Assembly: GCF_047302405.1 (NCBI RefSeq)
Contig: NZ_CP154853.1
Span: 3,410,001-3,474,000 of the forward strand
Direction: 5' to 3'
Source of the DNA: Alkalihalobacillus sp047302405
Lineage (GTDB): Bacteria > Bacillota > Bacilli > Bacillales > Bacillaceae_D
DNA: 64,000 nucleotides
The position numbers were made by a program, and so were the translations under genes. Positions 34,929 through 42,951 of the stretch are shown in pieces; the first letter of the stretch is position 1, and every line of letters begins with the position of its first letter. Below the pieces are notes generated by a model, which was given only the letters and a program-made list of their open reading frames with translations, searched no databases and had not been told where the DNA came from.

Positions 34929-35540
34929 ATGGGAAATCAATCACGAAAACCTTTAGGAAGACCAAAAAGAACATCTAATGGATTATCTACAAAAGATAAA
35001 ATTTTATTCTTAGCAACTGATCTATTTCTTGATAAGGGTTATACCTTTGTTTCAATGGATGATGTAGCAAAACATTGCAATGTGACAAAAGCAACTATCT
35101 ATTATTACTATAAAACAAAAAATGATTTATTTACTGATGCGATGGTTCAGTTGATGGTACGCATCAAACAACAAATTGTTCGTATTTTATCAGCAGAGGA
35201 ACCATTACGATTACGTATGTTTAAGCTTGCAAAAGCACATATTGAGGCAACAGTGGATATTGATATCAATTCCTTCATGAAAGAAGCAAAAATCTCATTG
35301 ACGCCTGAACAATTGCTTCTAATGAAAACGTCAGAAGATGAAATGTATTCATCATTAGAAAAAGCACTACAGAACGAGATGAATAAAGGAATAATTCCAA
35401 AGAGTAATGCCCGTCTTCAGGCTGTTTCATTTGTAGCTTTGCTCACTGCAGGTAAAAACTTTGAAACAGAACAACAGTTGGATCAATTAATAAATGAAAT
35501 TTTGGACTTGTTTTGGTATGGGATTGCAGAAAGTAAATAA
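34929..35540 (+). CDS. TetR-family regulator, divergent from the MMPL exporter
   Basis: A 203-residue repressor. A basic N-terminal arm (SRKPLGRPKRTSNG) precedes the DNA-binding domain with helix-turn-helix DDVAKHCNVTKATIYYYYK at about 46-64. The rest is a helical ligand domain. GTAGGGTG precedes the ATG. The divergent layout and the ACCGACCAGT element imply control of the exporter gene. The inducer, probably an exported compound, is unknown. Confidence 0.92.
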   Translation: MGNQSRKPLGRPKRTSNGLSTKDKILFLATDLFLDKGYTFVSMDDVAKHCNVTKATIYYYYKTKNDLFTDAMVQLMVRIKQQIVRILSAEEPLRLRMFKLAKAHIEATVDIDINSFMKEAKISLTPEQLLLMKTSEDEMYSSLEKALQNEMNKGIIPKSNARLQAVSFVALLTAGKNFETEQQLDQLINEILDLFWYGIAESK

Positions 35541-35670
35541 TAGAACGCTGAACAGATTATTCTTGGAACATCCAAATTATACCAATTTGGAGTATAAATA
35601 GAATTTTTTTAAGTTGGAGAAATGTTGGTTCCTAACTAGTCTTAAGACATCCTTAATCAATACAAAAATC

Positions 35671-35704
35671 AAAAACAGCCACTTCCATTCAAGAAGTGAC
35701 TGTC
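35671..35704. terminator. Bidirectional terminator between convergent genes
   Basis: ACAGCCACTTC pairs with GAAGTGACTGT. The minus-strand side ends TTTTTGATTTTTG, so it is strong for the EcsB-like gene and weaker for the TetR gene. Confidence 0.75.
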
Positions 35705-35743
35705 TTCTAGTTGTGCTAATGCCCCCGGTAGTTGAATCCCACG

Positions 35744-36937
35744 CTATTCTTTAAAGATACTTCCTAAGACATTGACTCTCTTTGATACAAAAAAATAGAC
35801 AAATACATAAACAAATAAACTTCCAATGACAAGATTGAATAAGTTAGCAGTAGAAGTATGCATGAACATTGCGAAAGATAGAATAAAAAATTGTACATAT
35901 AGTATGATCAAGACAAACTTTAAGAAAGAATCTTTTATCTGAGATTTTGAAATAGGATAAAGTAATACACTTTCTTTCATTTCATGTTGTAAAGGAATTA
36001 CTTGAAATCCCGTCATAAATAAAATGAGGAGATTAAAGACCCAGCCACTTGCCGGCATAGCATAATTAGCAAATAAGCCAATGACAGTCAGTCTTAAATA
36101 AAGGTAAAAGTAATCATTGTATCTTACAAACAAGTGTAAGTATAAATATAAGAATGTACTACTCTGACTATATGGGATACACCTCTTCAAAATCATTGTG
36201 AGCAATCGTCTACGCCGAAAAGAACGTTTAAGATTAGGGACATCTATAAAAAAGTTAATAAATTTAAAATTTCTTAATAAGGCACTTTCTTCTTCATCTA
36301 TTTGCCACTGCCAATTCAAATTTCTTTTTTTCCTTATAAAGTAAATTAAATAGACAAAATTTATACTCATTAATAGAAGTACATAAATCCAGTCATTTTT
36401 AAACAAAAAATAACACATTAAATATATTAAAAAAAACCTATTCAACCTATGTAGCACAAGTTGTCCATGCTTCTCTAACCATTGTTCAATCCACTTCATT
36501 AAAATGTTATAAGCAACAATCCCCACTACCAAAAAAAGAAAGAGAAGATTTATATTCGTTGTGTGCAAAAATAGGGATAAAAAAACCATTATGAAACTTA
36601 CCAATTTAATAACATCAATAACAAAACTATATAGCAGTGATTTAATAAAATAAGGCTTTAACCGCCATTCTAATGGCAACAAAAAGTGTATATCTGCCCT
36701 TTTAACAAAAGTCCGTACTTTTGTCCGTTTTAAAATGTAAGTTACAAATAGGGATAAGATTACTTCAACAGATATTTGGGGAGGTATCCACTGAAGGAAT
36801 AAATGAAAATAGTAAATGAAAATACTACTAATAATCAGAAAAAAATAAACAACATTCGCACCAATGATTGAATAGTATCTGAACATCTTTCTATAAAATT
36901 CCTGAGCCCTTAAACCCCATAATGTTTTTATATCCAT
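35744..36937 (-). CDS. EcsB-like ABC-type membrane protein without its ATPase
   Basis: About 397 residues with eight or more membrane segments and positively charged loops. It resembles EcsB: a start MDIKTLWGLRAQEFYRKM, the cytosolic stretch FFIDVPNLKRSFRRRRLLT, and a C-terminal helix bundle. EcsB forms a transporter with the ATPase EcsA, affecting secretion and regulated proteolysis in B. subtilis. Here no ATPase or ecsC gene lies nearby, so it either uses one encoded elsewhere or is a relic copy. The start is uncertain: ATG at 36937 has only GGGTG before it, and further in-frame ATGs lie up to 36997. Confidence 0.75.
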   Translation of the reverse strand: MDIKTLWGLRAQEFYRKMFRYYSIIGANVVYFFLIISSIFIYYFHLFLQWIPPQISVEVILSLFVTYILKRTKVRTFVKRADIHFLLPLEWRLKPYFIKSLLYSFVIDVIKLVSFIMVFLSLFLHTTNINLLFLFLVVGIVAYNILMKWIEQWLEKHGQLVLHRLNRFFLIYLMCYFLFKNDWIYVLLLMSINFVYLIYFIRKKRNLNWQWQIDEEESALLRNFKFINFFIDVPNLKRSFRRRRLLTMILKRCIPYSQSSTFLYLYLHLFVRYNDYFYLYLRLTVIGLFANYAMPASGWVFNLLILFMTGFQVIPLQHEMKESVLLYPISKSQIKDSFLKFVLIILYVQFFILSFAMFMHTSTANLFNLVIGSLFVYVFVYFFVSKRVNVLGSIFKE

Positions 36938-37126
36938 TAATACACCCATACCTTTATAATGTCCATTTTCCTTTTTACATAAAGATACCACAAACAACCC
37001 TTTGCGTTCCCATGTCTACAACATTTCGAAGCATAGGGCGGTTTTCGCGCTTCCTCTAAATAAATTTGTTTTGATTGCTTTTTTTAAAACCGTCTTCTAA
37101 TGGGACGTAAAAATTGCCTTTCAAGA

Positions 37127-37156
37127 AAGAGAACAGCTATTTTTAGTTAGCCATCT
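37127..37156 (-). terminator. Hairpin after the 152-residue protein gene
   Basis: On the minus strand AGAGATGGCTA pairs imperfectly with TAGCTGTTCTCT and TTCTTG follows. It stands close behind the stop at 37174. Confidence 0.4.
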
Positions 37157-37173
37157 CTTGCTTGAATTACAAA

Positions 37174-37632
37174 TTAATCTATGTTTAAAAATTCATCACC
37201 TGTTAGCCATTCTAAGTCACCATCTAATTGAAGAATAGGTTCGATAAAACTACCATTAATAATTTTATAATCAGAACGCCTTCCACTAAAATATTCATCA
37301 TCGAAATCAAAGAAATAACTATTAAACCTTGTATGTATAGTCATGCTATAATCTAACGTTTTATGGATTCTTTTATATTGATTTCTTATCGAAATGATTG
37401 ATTGTTCTTCGATTAAAGTATTAATCATTTCAGGATCATCAATCTGTAACCATAAAGGCTCATCTTCTACTCGAGAGTATATATTAATATGAGTGATTTC
37501 ATCCGTTCCGCTAATGTCTTCTTCTAACATTTCTCCAAATGAAGTTGTACTAATAAATCGAAACAACATTATGCTTATTAACAAACCAATTAAAATTGAA
37601 GAAATTAAAATTAATTTTTTCAAAAACTTCAC
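37174..37632 (-). CDS. Hypothetical membrane-anchored protein, 152 residues
   Basis: One N-terminal helix (about 5-27, LKKLILISSILIGLLISIML) anchors an acidic extracytoplasmic domain with aromatic-rich strands (YSMTIHTRFNSYFFDFDDEY). No lipobox. GGAG stands before the ATG. Family not recognised. The next 190 bases upstream carry no gene. It sits among small unknown genes inside the 9-kb block bounded by direct repeats. Confidence 0.7.
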   Translation of the reverse strand: MKFLKKLILISSILIGLLISIMLFRFISTTSFGEMLEEDISGTDEITHINIYSRVEDEPLWLQIDDPEMINTLIEEQSIISIRNQYKRIHKTLDYSMTIHTRFNSYFFDFDDEYFSGRRSDYKIINGSFIEPILQLDGDLEWLTGDEFLNID

Positions 37633-37822
37633 TCCTTAAAATAATTATAATAGTGTTCGTGAAATTCCGCATTGGTAATCTCTCCATTAACCCTCATCTC
37701 AACTATTTCTTTCTGACGTTGAGAGATTTTCATTAAAGTCGTTTCAATTTCTAGTAACCTCTTAATTGTTTTTCCTATTCACTGACTGGAGCTTTTAATT
37801 AACCCTTTTAAACCTAAAGAAT

Positions 37823-38440
37823 TTAGGAGTAAATCTGTTTTGCATAAGACTCCCAATCTTTATGATCAGTATTTATTTCAATTGTAGGAATGATTGAATT
37901 TTCAGCTTGATTTCTATACTCTTGTTGTTGTGATAATAATAAATCACAAGCCTTTTTCATTTCTTTTTCAGTTTTTCCTATCCATTCATTGGGGTTTCTA
38001 CTACTTATTCTTTGCTCTAGATTATTTGGAGATATAGTTAGCAAGGTACATCGGGCTCCCATTTCAAACAGTTCAGCTTCTAATTGTTTGATTTCATCTG
38101 ATATAGAATGCGAGAATGCCACTCGATGATTTAAATGAAATCTTTCCAATATAAAGAATAAACCTTTGGAACGTTCGGATGATTGTCCAATTTCTCTTGC
38201 CCAATTATTTAACTTTCTCAACATCATAACTCTCTCTTTTAAAAGTTGTAAGTGTTCTTCACGGCTCAACCACTTCAGTTCACCATTTACTTTGTATAAT
38301 ATTTGCGAATAATGCTCACTGAGAACGATGACACTTCTTTCGACATCATCACATGCTTGAAGTTGTTTCAATGATTTTAAGACAGATGTTTTTCCAGCAT
38401 TTGAATAACCTTCTAAGATTATTCCTCTAAATTTGCTCAT
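37823..38440 (-). CDS. P-loop NTPase, thymidylate-kinase-like
   Basis: A 205-residue protein with Walker A GYSNAGKTS near residues 11-19, preceded by the strand RGIILE. The lid/LID-like region holds FILERFHLNHRVAF (ERFH like the DR(Y/F)xxS motif of deoxynucleoside and thymidylate kinases) and SSRNPNEWIGK. It is probably a nucleotide or small-metabolite kinase of unknown substrate. No partner operon: 298 bases of other sequence separate it from the HAD phosphatase gene upstream on the same strand. Confidence 0.75.
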   Translation of the reverse strand: MSKFRGIILEGYSNAGKTSVLKSLKQLQACDDVERSVIVLSEHYSQILYKVNGELKWLSREEHLQLLKERVMMLRKLNNWAREIGQSSERSKGLFFILERFHLNHRVAFSHSISDEIKQLEAELFEMGARCTLLTISPNNLEQRISSRNPNEWIGKTEKEMKKACDLLLSQQQEYRNQAENSIIPTIEINTDHKDWESYAKQIYS

Positions 38441-38553
38441 TTTCTCCCCCTAAAATAACCTTCTTCAACTCTTCTGAATCTGTTAGGTCAAAATTAATAC
38501 CTAGGTTTTCTCCTCCTAGAAGGTGGTTCTATCTTTCCAAAAATTCTAACAGA

Positions 38554-38751
38554 CGTAGCTGGTATAATTAAAAATTAACCTTGTATCAACAGATAAAAGT
38601 AGCTAATTAATAACGATTGAAAATTCCATACCTGTTGGTTCTTGTTTATATGATGACTTGAATTCATGAAAGGTAAGTTTAATGTCAGAACTCTTTATTT
38701 GGAGAGGTGGTGATACGATATAGCTATAGGACATGTGCTCACGAGAACCTC
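38554..38751. repeat. 198-bp direct repeat, right copy
   Basis: Same orientation and length as 29482-29679. Its upstream edge (38751) is the exact place where the HAD phosphatase gene loses its normal sequence, so it marks a recombination junction. Confidence 0.9.
38603..38751 (-). pseudogene. 3' fragment of the 207-residue protein gene
   Basis: Read in the original frame it encodes about 49 residues, GSREHMSYSYIVSPPLQIKS onward to FSIVIN, differing from the full protein (29531-30154) only by Thr to Ile and Ser to Asn. It has no start or ribosome site of its own and its upstream end is joined, in a different frame, to the HAD gene. Confidence 0.85.
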
Positions 38752-39155
38752 TTATATGCACCAACTTTATGAGCCGCTAACATATCAGTAGAGCCCACAT
38801 CGCCTATAACAACGGTTTTAGACAAATCTAATCTGTGTTTCTGCTCAGCCTCTAAAAGCAATCCGATTCCAGGCTTATGGCAAGTACACCTATCTGTTGG
38901 ACTATGAGGACATATAAATGAATCATCAAACCCCAATTCATTAAATTCATTCCTAAAATCTTCTACTGTGGCATCTCCCTTACTAATACGATGTTGGTTC
39001 GTAAAAGCAAATATCTTTATGTCATTATCTTTTAGCTTTTTTAGTGCTTCCTTTGAAAAAGAATAAGGAGAAAAATCTTTTGGATGAACGAAATGACCAT
39101 TACCACCAATAGTTCCATCTCTATCAATAAACACGGCTTGTAAATTGTCAATCAA
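38739..39155 (-). CDS. HAD-superfamily phosphatase, probably truncated at the C-terminus
   Basis: About 138 residues of the HAD IIIA (histidinol-phosphatase/heptose-bisphosphatase-like) type: motif I FIDRDGTIGG, motif II FAFTNQHRIS, a zinc-like CPHSPTDRCTCHKP loop, and motif III VVIGDVGSTDMLAA. The last normal residues are HKVGA; then the frame runs into the 198-bp repeat and stops after YKRFS. Relatives continue for about 30 residues, so the enzyme is shortened, though all catalytic motifs remain. The TTG at 39155 is 5 bases behind GGGGGGA; an ATG at 39161 sits too close to that site. Product activity is uncertain. Confidence 0.75.
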   Translation of the reverse strand: MIDNLQAVFIDRDGTIGGNGHFVHPKDFSPYSFSKEALKKLKDNDIKIFAFTNQHRISKGDATVEDFRNEFNELGFDDSFICPHSPTDRCTCHKPGIGLLLEAEQKHRLDLSKTVVIGDVGSTDMLAAHKVGAYKRFS

Positions 39156-39370
39156 AACCATCCCCCCATTTTATTAGAATATTGAATTAAATATTAATTT
39201 ATTATAATGGTTTCAATGCTTCACCTATGAATTCCTTTATAATAATTGATAATAACCCTTAATTCTAATTTTACTATTAAACAAAACTGCTTCTTCTGAA
39301 ATTATAAGCCTCCCATTTTTCACGATTTTAATGTCTTGAAATTCTCTATGCTCATTCACTTAAAAACATT

Positions 39371-39412
39371 AAAAAGACATTTCCATTTAATCTAGAAATG
39401 TCCTTTTATAAA
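39371..39412 (-). terminator. Terminator after the 147-residue secreted protein gene
   Basis: On the minus strand GGACATTTCTAG pairs with GAAATGTCTTT; TTTTAATG follows. It lies just behind the stop at 39424. Confidence 0.65.
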
Positions 39413-39423
39413 GTGAATCCTTG

Positions 39424-39867
39424 TCATAGCTCTTTACTTTTTATGGCCAAAAACCCACAATTATAGTCATGTTTAAAAGTAATTTGAAAACTCCTTATAT
39501 TTTTATCAGGTTCATTATTTATTAACTTTTGAAACGAAGCAACGACATCTATTTCAATAAACCCTCCATCATCTTGCCTAATATCACTTACCTGAAAAGG
39601 CTCAAAAGAATAAACATTTTCTTTTCCACCCTCTATATATCTCTCTTCCAAAGTGAGCAGGGTTCTTCTTTGTAACTCCAATGTTAATGCACTTTCCAAC
39701 TTTTCTTCTCTTGTGATAGGTTCTTTTAATGAAGCAACCCATTCAATACTGTCTTTATTAATTTCATTGTGACAGGTATTCTCTTCGGCTGACACAGTAG
39801 ACAGACCCGTTACTAGTAAAGTTATAACTACTGCACTAAACAAAATGAAGCTAATTTTTTTCTTCAT
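39424..39867 (-). CDS. Hypothetical secreted protein, 147 residues
   Basis: A signal peptide (KKKISFILFSAVVITLLVTG, cleavage likely after VSA at about 27) is followed by a small domain with two cysteines (TCHNE and YNCGF) that could form a disulfide. The mature part has LESALTLELQRRTLLTLEER, then beta-rich FQITFKHDY. A helix of this kind followed by a beta region is seen in several small secreted Bacillus families; I cannot assign one. GGAG precedes the ATG. Monocistronic with its own terminator. Confidence 0.7.
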   Translation of the reverse strand: MKKKISFILFSAVVITLLVTGLSTVSAEENTCHNEINKDSIEWVASLKEPITREEKLESALTLELQRRTLLTLEERYIEGGKENVYSFEPFQVSDIRQDDGGFIEIDVVASFQKLINNEPDKNIRSFQITFKHDYNCGFLAIKSKEL

Positions 39868-39983
39868 ACTACATCTCCTAATATAATTTAACTATATTTT
39901 GTCCAGAGTGATTCCTGCTATACTTCTTCTACAAATGTTATTTATACGACCATAGAGATTCTTTCAAGACCACCAGTTAACAA

Positions 39984-40024
39984 AGAAAAACCTACCCCAA
40001 TTTATCAACCGAATTGAGGTAGGT
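39984..40024 (-). terminator. Terminator of rlmD
   Basis: On the minus strand ACCTACCTCAATTC pairs with AATTGGGGTAGGT and TTTTTC follows. It is about 100 bases behind the rlmD stop. Confidence 0.8.
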
Positions 40025-40122
40025 GAGGATAAGTTGCCAATAATTACTTATCGGTTTCCTCATTTATTCTCTTTGTTAAATCAATAGTTCTCTTTAGAAT
40101 CAGAGCCAAAATCAGGTTATTC

Positions 40123-41499
40123 TTAGTCCTTCCTAATTAACAGTGAACAACACTCCACATGCGTACTCTGCGGAAACATATCCACCGGCTGTACTTCCTT
40201 CGTCTTATAACCACCCTCTTCTAACACTTTTAAATCCCTTGCAAGGGTAGCTGGGTTACAGGAAACATAAACAACTCGCTCTGGTTTCATTGCTAAAATC
40301 GTTTCTAATAACTTGTCATCACAGCCTTTACGTGGTGGGTCGACGACGATGACATCTGGTCTTACACCTTGGGCATACCACCATGGTATCACTTTTTCAG
40401 CTTCTCCAACGGCAAAATCGACATTATCAAATCCATTGATTCGGGCGTTTTGTTTGGCGTCGCTAATGGCTTCGGGTACGATTTCAACTCCAAGGACTCG
40501 TTTCGCTTTTTGTGCTAAAAATAGCGAGATCGTACCAATTCCACAATAAGCGTCAATCACCGTTTCATGCCCTTTGATATCGGCATATTCTAAGGCTTTG
40601 TCATACAAAACCTTCGTCTGATCAGGATTCACTTGATAGAAAGAACGAGCCGAAATCGCAAAACGGATTTCGCCGATATAATCATGGATATATTCTTCAC
40701 CCCAAAGCACATTTGTTTCGTCACCGAAAATGACGTTTGTCCGTTTTGGGTTGATGTTTTGCACGATTGATGTCACGTCTGGTAAAGCTTCACAGATGTC
40801 GTCGATAATGTTCTTTTTATTCGGTAATTCTTTCCCTCTTGTGACGAGGACAATCATCAGTTCACCTGTCTTTTTACCCTGGCGAACGACGACATGGCGT
40901 AAAGTGCCACGGTGTTTTTCTTCATCATATGCTCGAATCCCGTAACGAGAGGCAATTTCTTTAACCGATTGGACAGCAATATCATTTTCTTTTTGTTGAA
41001 TGATACAGCTGTCCATATCGATGATGTGATGACTGCGTTGTTGGTAAAAGCCAGCGATGAGCTCCCCATCTTTTTCACCAAATGGCACTTGTGATTTATT
41101 GCGATATTGCCAAGGCTCGTCCATTCCGAGAGTTGGATGGACAGGAACATCCTTAATTCCACCAATTCGCTCAAGCACGTCCTGCACTTGTTTCTGTTTC
41201 ATCTTCAATTGAGCCTCATAACTTAAATGCTGGATTTGACAGCCACCACATTGGTGAAAGATTGGACAGGGTGGTTCCACACGGTTTGGGCTTGCTTTGA
41301 TAATCTTTAAAAGTTTCGCAAAACCGTAACCTTTATTCGTTTTCAGTACTTTTGCTTTGACCTTTTCCCCTGGAATCGCTTCAGGGATAAATAAGGCGTA
41401 GCCATCAATTTTTGCTACGCCTGCCCCTTCATGGGTTAAGTCTTCTATTTGAAGTTCAACGATATCATTTTTTTGTACAGGTAATCCTTTTTGTTTCAT
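40123..41499 (-). CDS. rlmD: 23S rRNA (uracil-5-)-methyltransferase RlmCD/RlmD
   Basis: A 458-residue RNA methyltransferase. A TRAM domain covers about 8-66 (VELQIEDLTHEGAGVAKIDG). A 4Fe-4S cluster is signalled by PPCPIFHQCGGCQIQ (third and outlying cysteine further on). The SAM fold has DAYCGIGTISLFLA, and the catalytic Cys is in VYVSCNPATLARDL. It makes 5-methyluridine in 23S rRNA; the B. subtilis relative (YefA) does both U747 and U1939. Place in the chromosome near dgkB and gat genes matches B. subtilis. Start ATG follows AGGACGG. Monocistronic. Confidence 0.95.
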   Translation of the reverse strand: MKQKGLPVQKNDIVELQIEDLTHEGAGVAKIDGYALFIPEAIPGEKVKAKVLKTNKGYGFAKLLKIIKASPNRVEPPCPIFHQCGGCQIQHLSYEAQLKMKQKQVQDVLERIGGIKDVPVHPTLGMDEPWQYRNKSQVPFGEKDGELIAGFYQQRSHHIIDMDSCIIQQKENDIAVQSVKEIASRYGIRAYDEEKHRGTLRHVVVRQGKKTGELMIVLVTRGKELPNKKNIIDDICEALPDVTSIVQNINPKRTNVIFGDETNVLWGEEYIHDYIGEIRFAISARSFYQVNPDQTKVLYDKALEYADIKGHETVIDAYCGIGTISLFLAQKAKRVLGVEIVPEAISDAKQNARINGFDNVDFAVGEAEKVIPWWYAQGVRPDVIVVDPPRKGCDDKLLETILAMKPERVVYVSCNPATLARDLKVLEEGGYKTKEVQPVDMFPQSTHVECCSLLIRKD

Positions 41500-41576
41500 T
41501 ATTTTTGCCGTCCTTTTTTATATGCTATATGTGATTGTAGCATATTTTGTTCCTCATTAGGAAATGCCTACAACCT

Positions 41577-42086
41577 TTAAGCACCGCCACTATTTGCCGC
41601 CGCATTATTTCTGCGCTGAATCGAATTAACACCAATAATCGCTAAAATTAATTCCTCCGTTGATAGCTCTGTGGAACGATTCGTTAATTTAAAAGCAGGA
41701 GCTGAAAAAAACGAGCTAATCCGCTCAAACTCTCCGACGACTTCCTCCACTTCATTTAAAATTTGATAAGAATGTGAAAACGCTGGGGCCTGAATCAAAT
41801 AACGTGTCTCATCTGGCTTGATGTAATAAAACTTCTTGTTCCAAGACCAAATTTGTTGTTGAACATACCCTAATTCTCGCTCTTTATAATCAAGCATACG
41901 CCATTTACCTGAAAAGCCACGAAAAAAACCACGCATCATTTCGATATTGTTTTCATCTAATATCGAAACCTTTGTTGAAAATGCAGATTTTAAATCAAGA
42001 GAACCAATTTTTTGCTCATTGCTATCCATAATATCGGTTAAACCACTTGAAAAAAAGTTCTCTCGAAAATAAACAATATGTTCCAT
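41577..42086 (-). CDS. LURP-one/scramblase-like protein
   Basis: About 169 residues with alternating beta strands of the Tubby/LURP-one kind: YFRENFFSSGLTDIMDSNEQ, GFFRGFSGKWRMLDYKEREL and WSWNKKFYYIKPDETRYL. Such proteins bind phospholipid or act as phospholipid-binding domains; role in bacteria unknown. The ATG at 42086 is chosen for GTGAGGTGG five bases before; an in-frame GTG three codons upstream falls inside it. Tail rich in N, A and G. No operon partner. Confidence 0.7.
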   Translation of the reverse strand: MEHIVYFRENFFSSGLTDIMDSNEQKIGSLDLKSAFSTKVSILDENNIEMMRGFFRGFSGKWRMLDYKERELGYVQQQIWSWNKKFYYIKPDETRYLIQAPAFSHSYQILNEVEEVVGEFERISSFFSAPAFKLTNRSTELSTEELILAIIGVNSIQRRNNAAANSGGA

Positions 42087-42227
42087 AAAAACCACCTCAC
42101 CTACTAGCTTTTCTTATTTTACGCAACAACTAAAGAAAAAGTTTCGAATACCGTCTAGCTCACTCTCTTCATTTCTCAGTAAGATAGTCGGCCATGGCTT
42201 CAAACTATTTTTTCATTATCCAAAACG

Positions 42228-42513
42228 GAGCGAGCGGAATGCCTGGAGACTCCTGCGGGATTAGTGAAGGACGGGAGACCCCTCAAGCGAAGTGAGGAGG
42301 ATCCCGATTCACCCGCGGAACGCGTAGGGCATGTAGCTCGCGGAGTATACTAACTAATGTAACTATATTTTAACAAGTAGATCGTTTTTCAGTGGCCTCC
42401 TCCAAAGCGAGGAGGATCCCGACTCACCAGCAAAACTCGTAGGGCATGCAGCTCGCGGAGTATACTAACTAATGCAACCATATATTAACGAGTAACGTTT
42501 TTCAGTAACCTCC
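42228..42513. repeat. GC-rich intergenic repeat element, one full and one partial copy
   Basis: A segment with GGAGCGAGCGGAATGCCTGG, GAGACCCCTCAAGCGAAGTG, AGGAGGATCCCGA and GCGTAGGGCATGTAGCTCGC (42228-42402) is followed by a second copy of its right half (42403-42513), sharing AGCTCGCGGAGTATACTAAC. Composition (many GAGG/CCTC and CGCGG words) is unlike the AT-rich surroundings, and the same type of noncoding element (GCGGA..GACTCC..GAGACC..CGCGGA) is common between genes of Bacillus and Geobacillus. It is noncoding and probably folds into a long cruciform-like RNA. It ends just ahead of the macrolide operon promoter. Confidence 0.75.
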
Positions 42514-42525
42514 TTATCTCAACCA

Positions 42526-42554
42526 TTGACTTATTCATTTAGCCGTTTTACAAT
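42526..42554 (+). promoter_or_regulatory. Sigma-A promoter of the macrolide-resistance operon
   Basis: TTGACT (42526-42531) and TACAAT (42549-42554) are exactly 17 bases apart. A start around 42561 would give a transcript that opens with the GGAGGAGG ribosome site (42571-42578) and the leader peptide. Confidence 0.8.
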
Positions 42555-42588
42555 AGTTTTATCTTAAATCGGAGGAGGATTATTAAAA

Positions 42589-42630
42589 ATGTATTCAATG
42601 AGATTGCGTTTCCCAACTTTGAATTCGTAA
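42589..42630 (+). CDS. Leader peptide MYSMRLRFPTLNS, ErmD-leader-like
   Basis: ATG at 42589 lies 10 bases behind GGAGGAGG and encodes 13 residues, MYSMRLRFPTLNS, then TAA. Nine consecutive residues (MRLRFPTLN) equal those in the erm(D) leader MTHSMRLRFPTLNQ, on which ribosomes stall in the presence of macrolides at the RLR (+X+) motif. Here it stands in front of an ABC-F and a macrolide phosphotransferase gene rather than an erm gene. It should act as the sensor of a translation-controlled attenuator. Confidence 0.88.
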   Translation: MYSMRLRFPTLNS

Positions 42631-42736
42631 TTTAATACGATCAAAGGCTCTGTTTGTGTAAGCAGAGTAAACGGGAGCAGTCTGTCCTTTTTTAATAATC
42701 TTCAATTTTAAGCATCATCGATGTATGCTTATTTGT

Positions 42737-42768
42737 AGAAAGGCGACTCGTTCTGCCTTTCTTTTTTT
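42737..42768 (+). terminator. Attenuator terminator 1 in the macrolide operon leader
   Basis: AGAAAGGC pairs with GCCTTTCT around GACTCGTTCT, followed by seven T. It lies about 107 bases behind the leader peptide stop and more than 180 bases before the first resistance gene, where it would end transcription unless an alternative fold forms. Confidence 0.88.
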
Positions 42769-42896
42769 ATGTTTAAAAATGGTTCTACTTTTTGCTTCAA
42801 GAAAAGTAGGTCTCTTTCATGTAACCCAAAAAATGACCGATTATAGGTGGCATTTTGGTGTATATGAATTCGGAAAGGTGTACCCGTTTACTCCCG

Positions 42897-42924
42897 ATCA
42901 CAGGCAGATGCTTGTGATTTTTTT
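42897..42924 (+). terminator. Attenuator terminator 2 directly before the ABC-F gene
   Basis: ATCACAGGC pairs with GCTTGTGAT (one G-T) around AGAT and seven T follow. It is 25 bases before the ABC-F start, so the operon leader has two terminators in series. Confidence 0.82.
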
Positions 42925-42951
42925 CATGCAAAAAAACGGGGAGGGATTATG

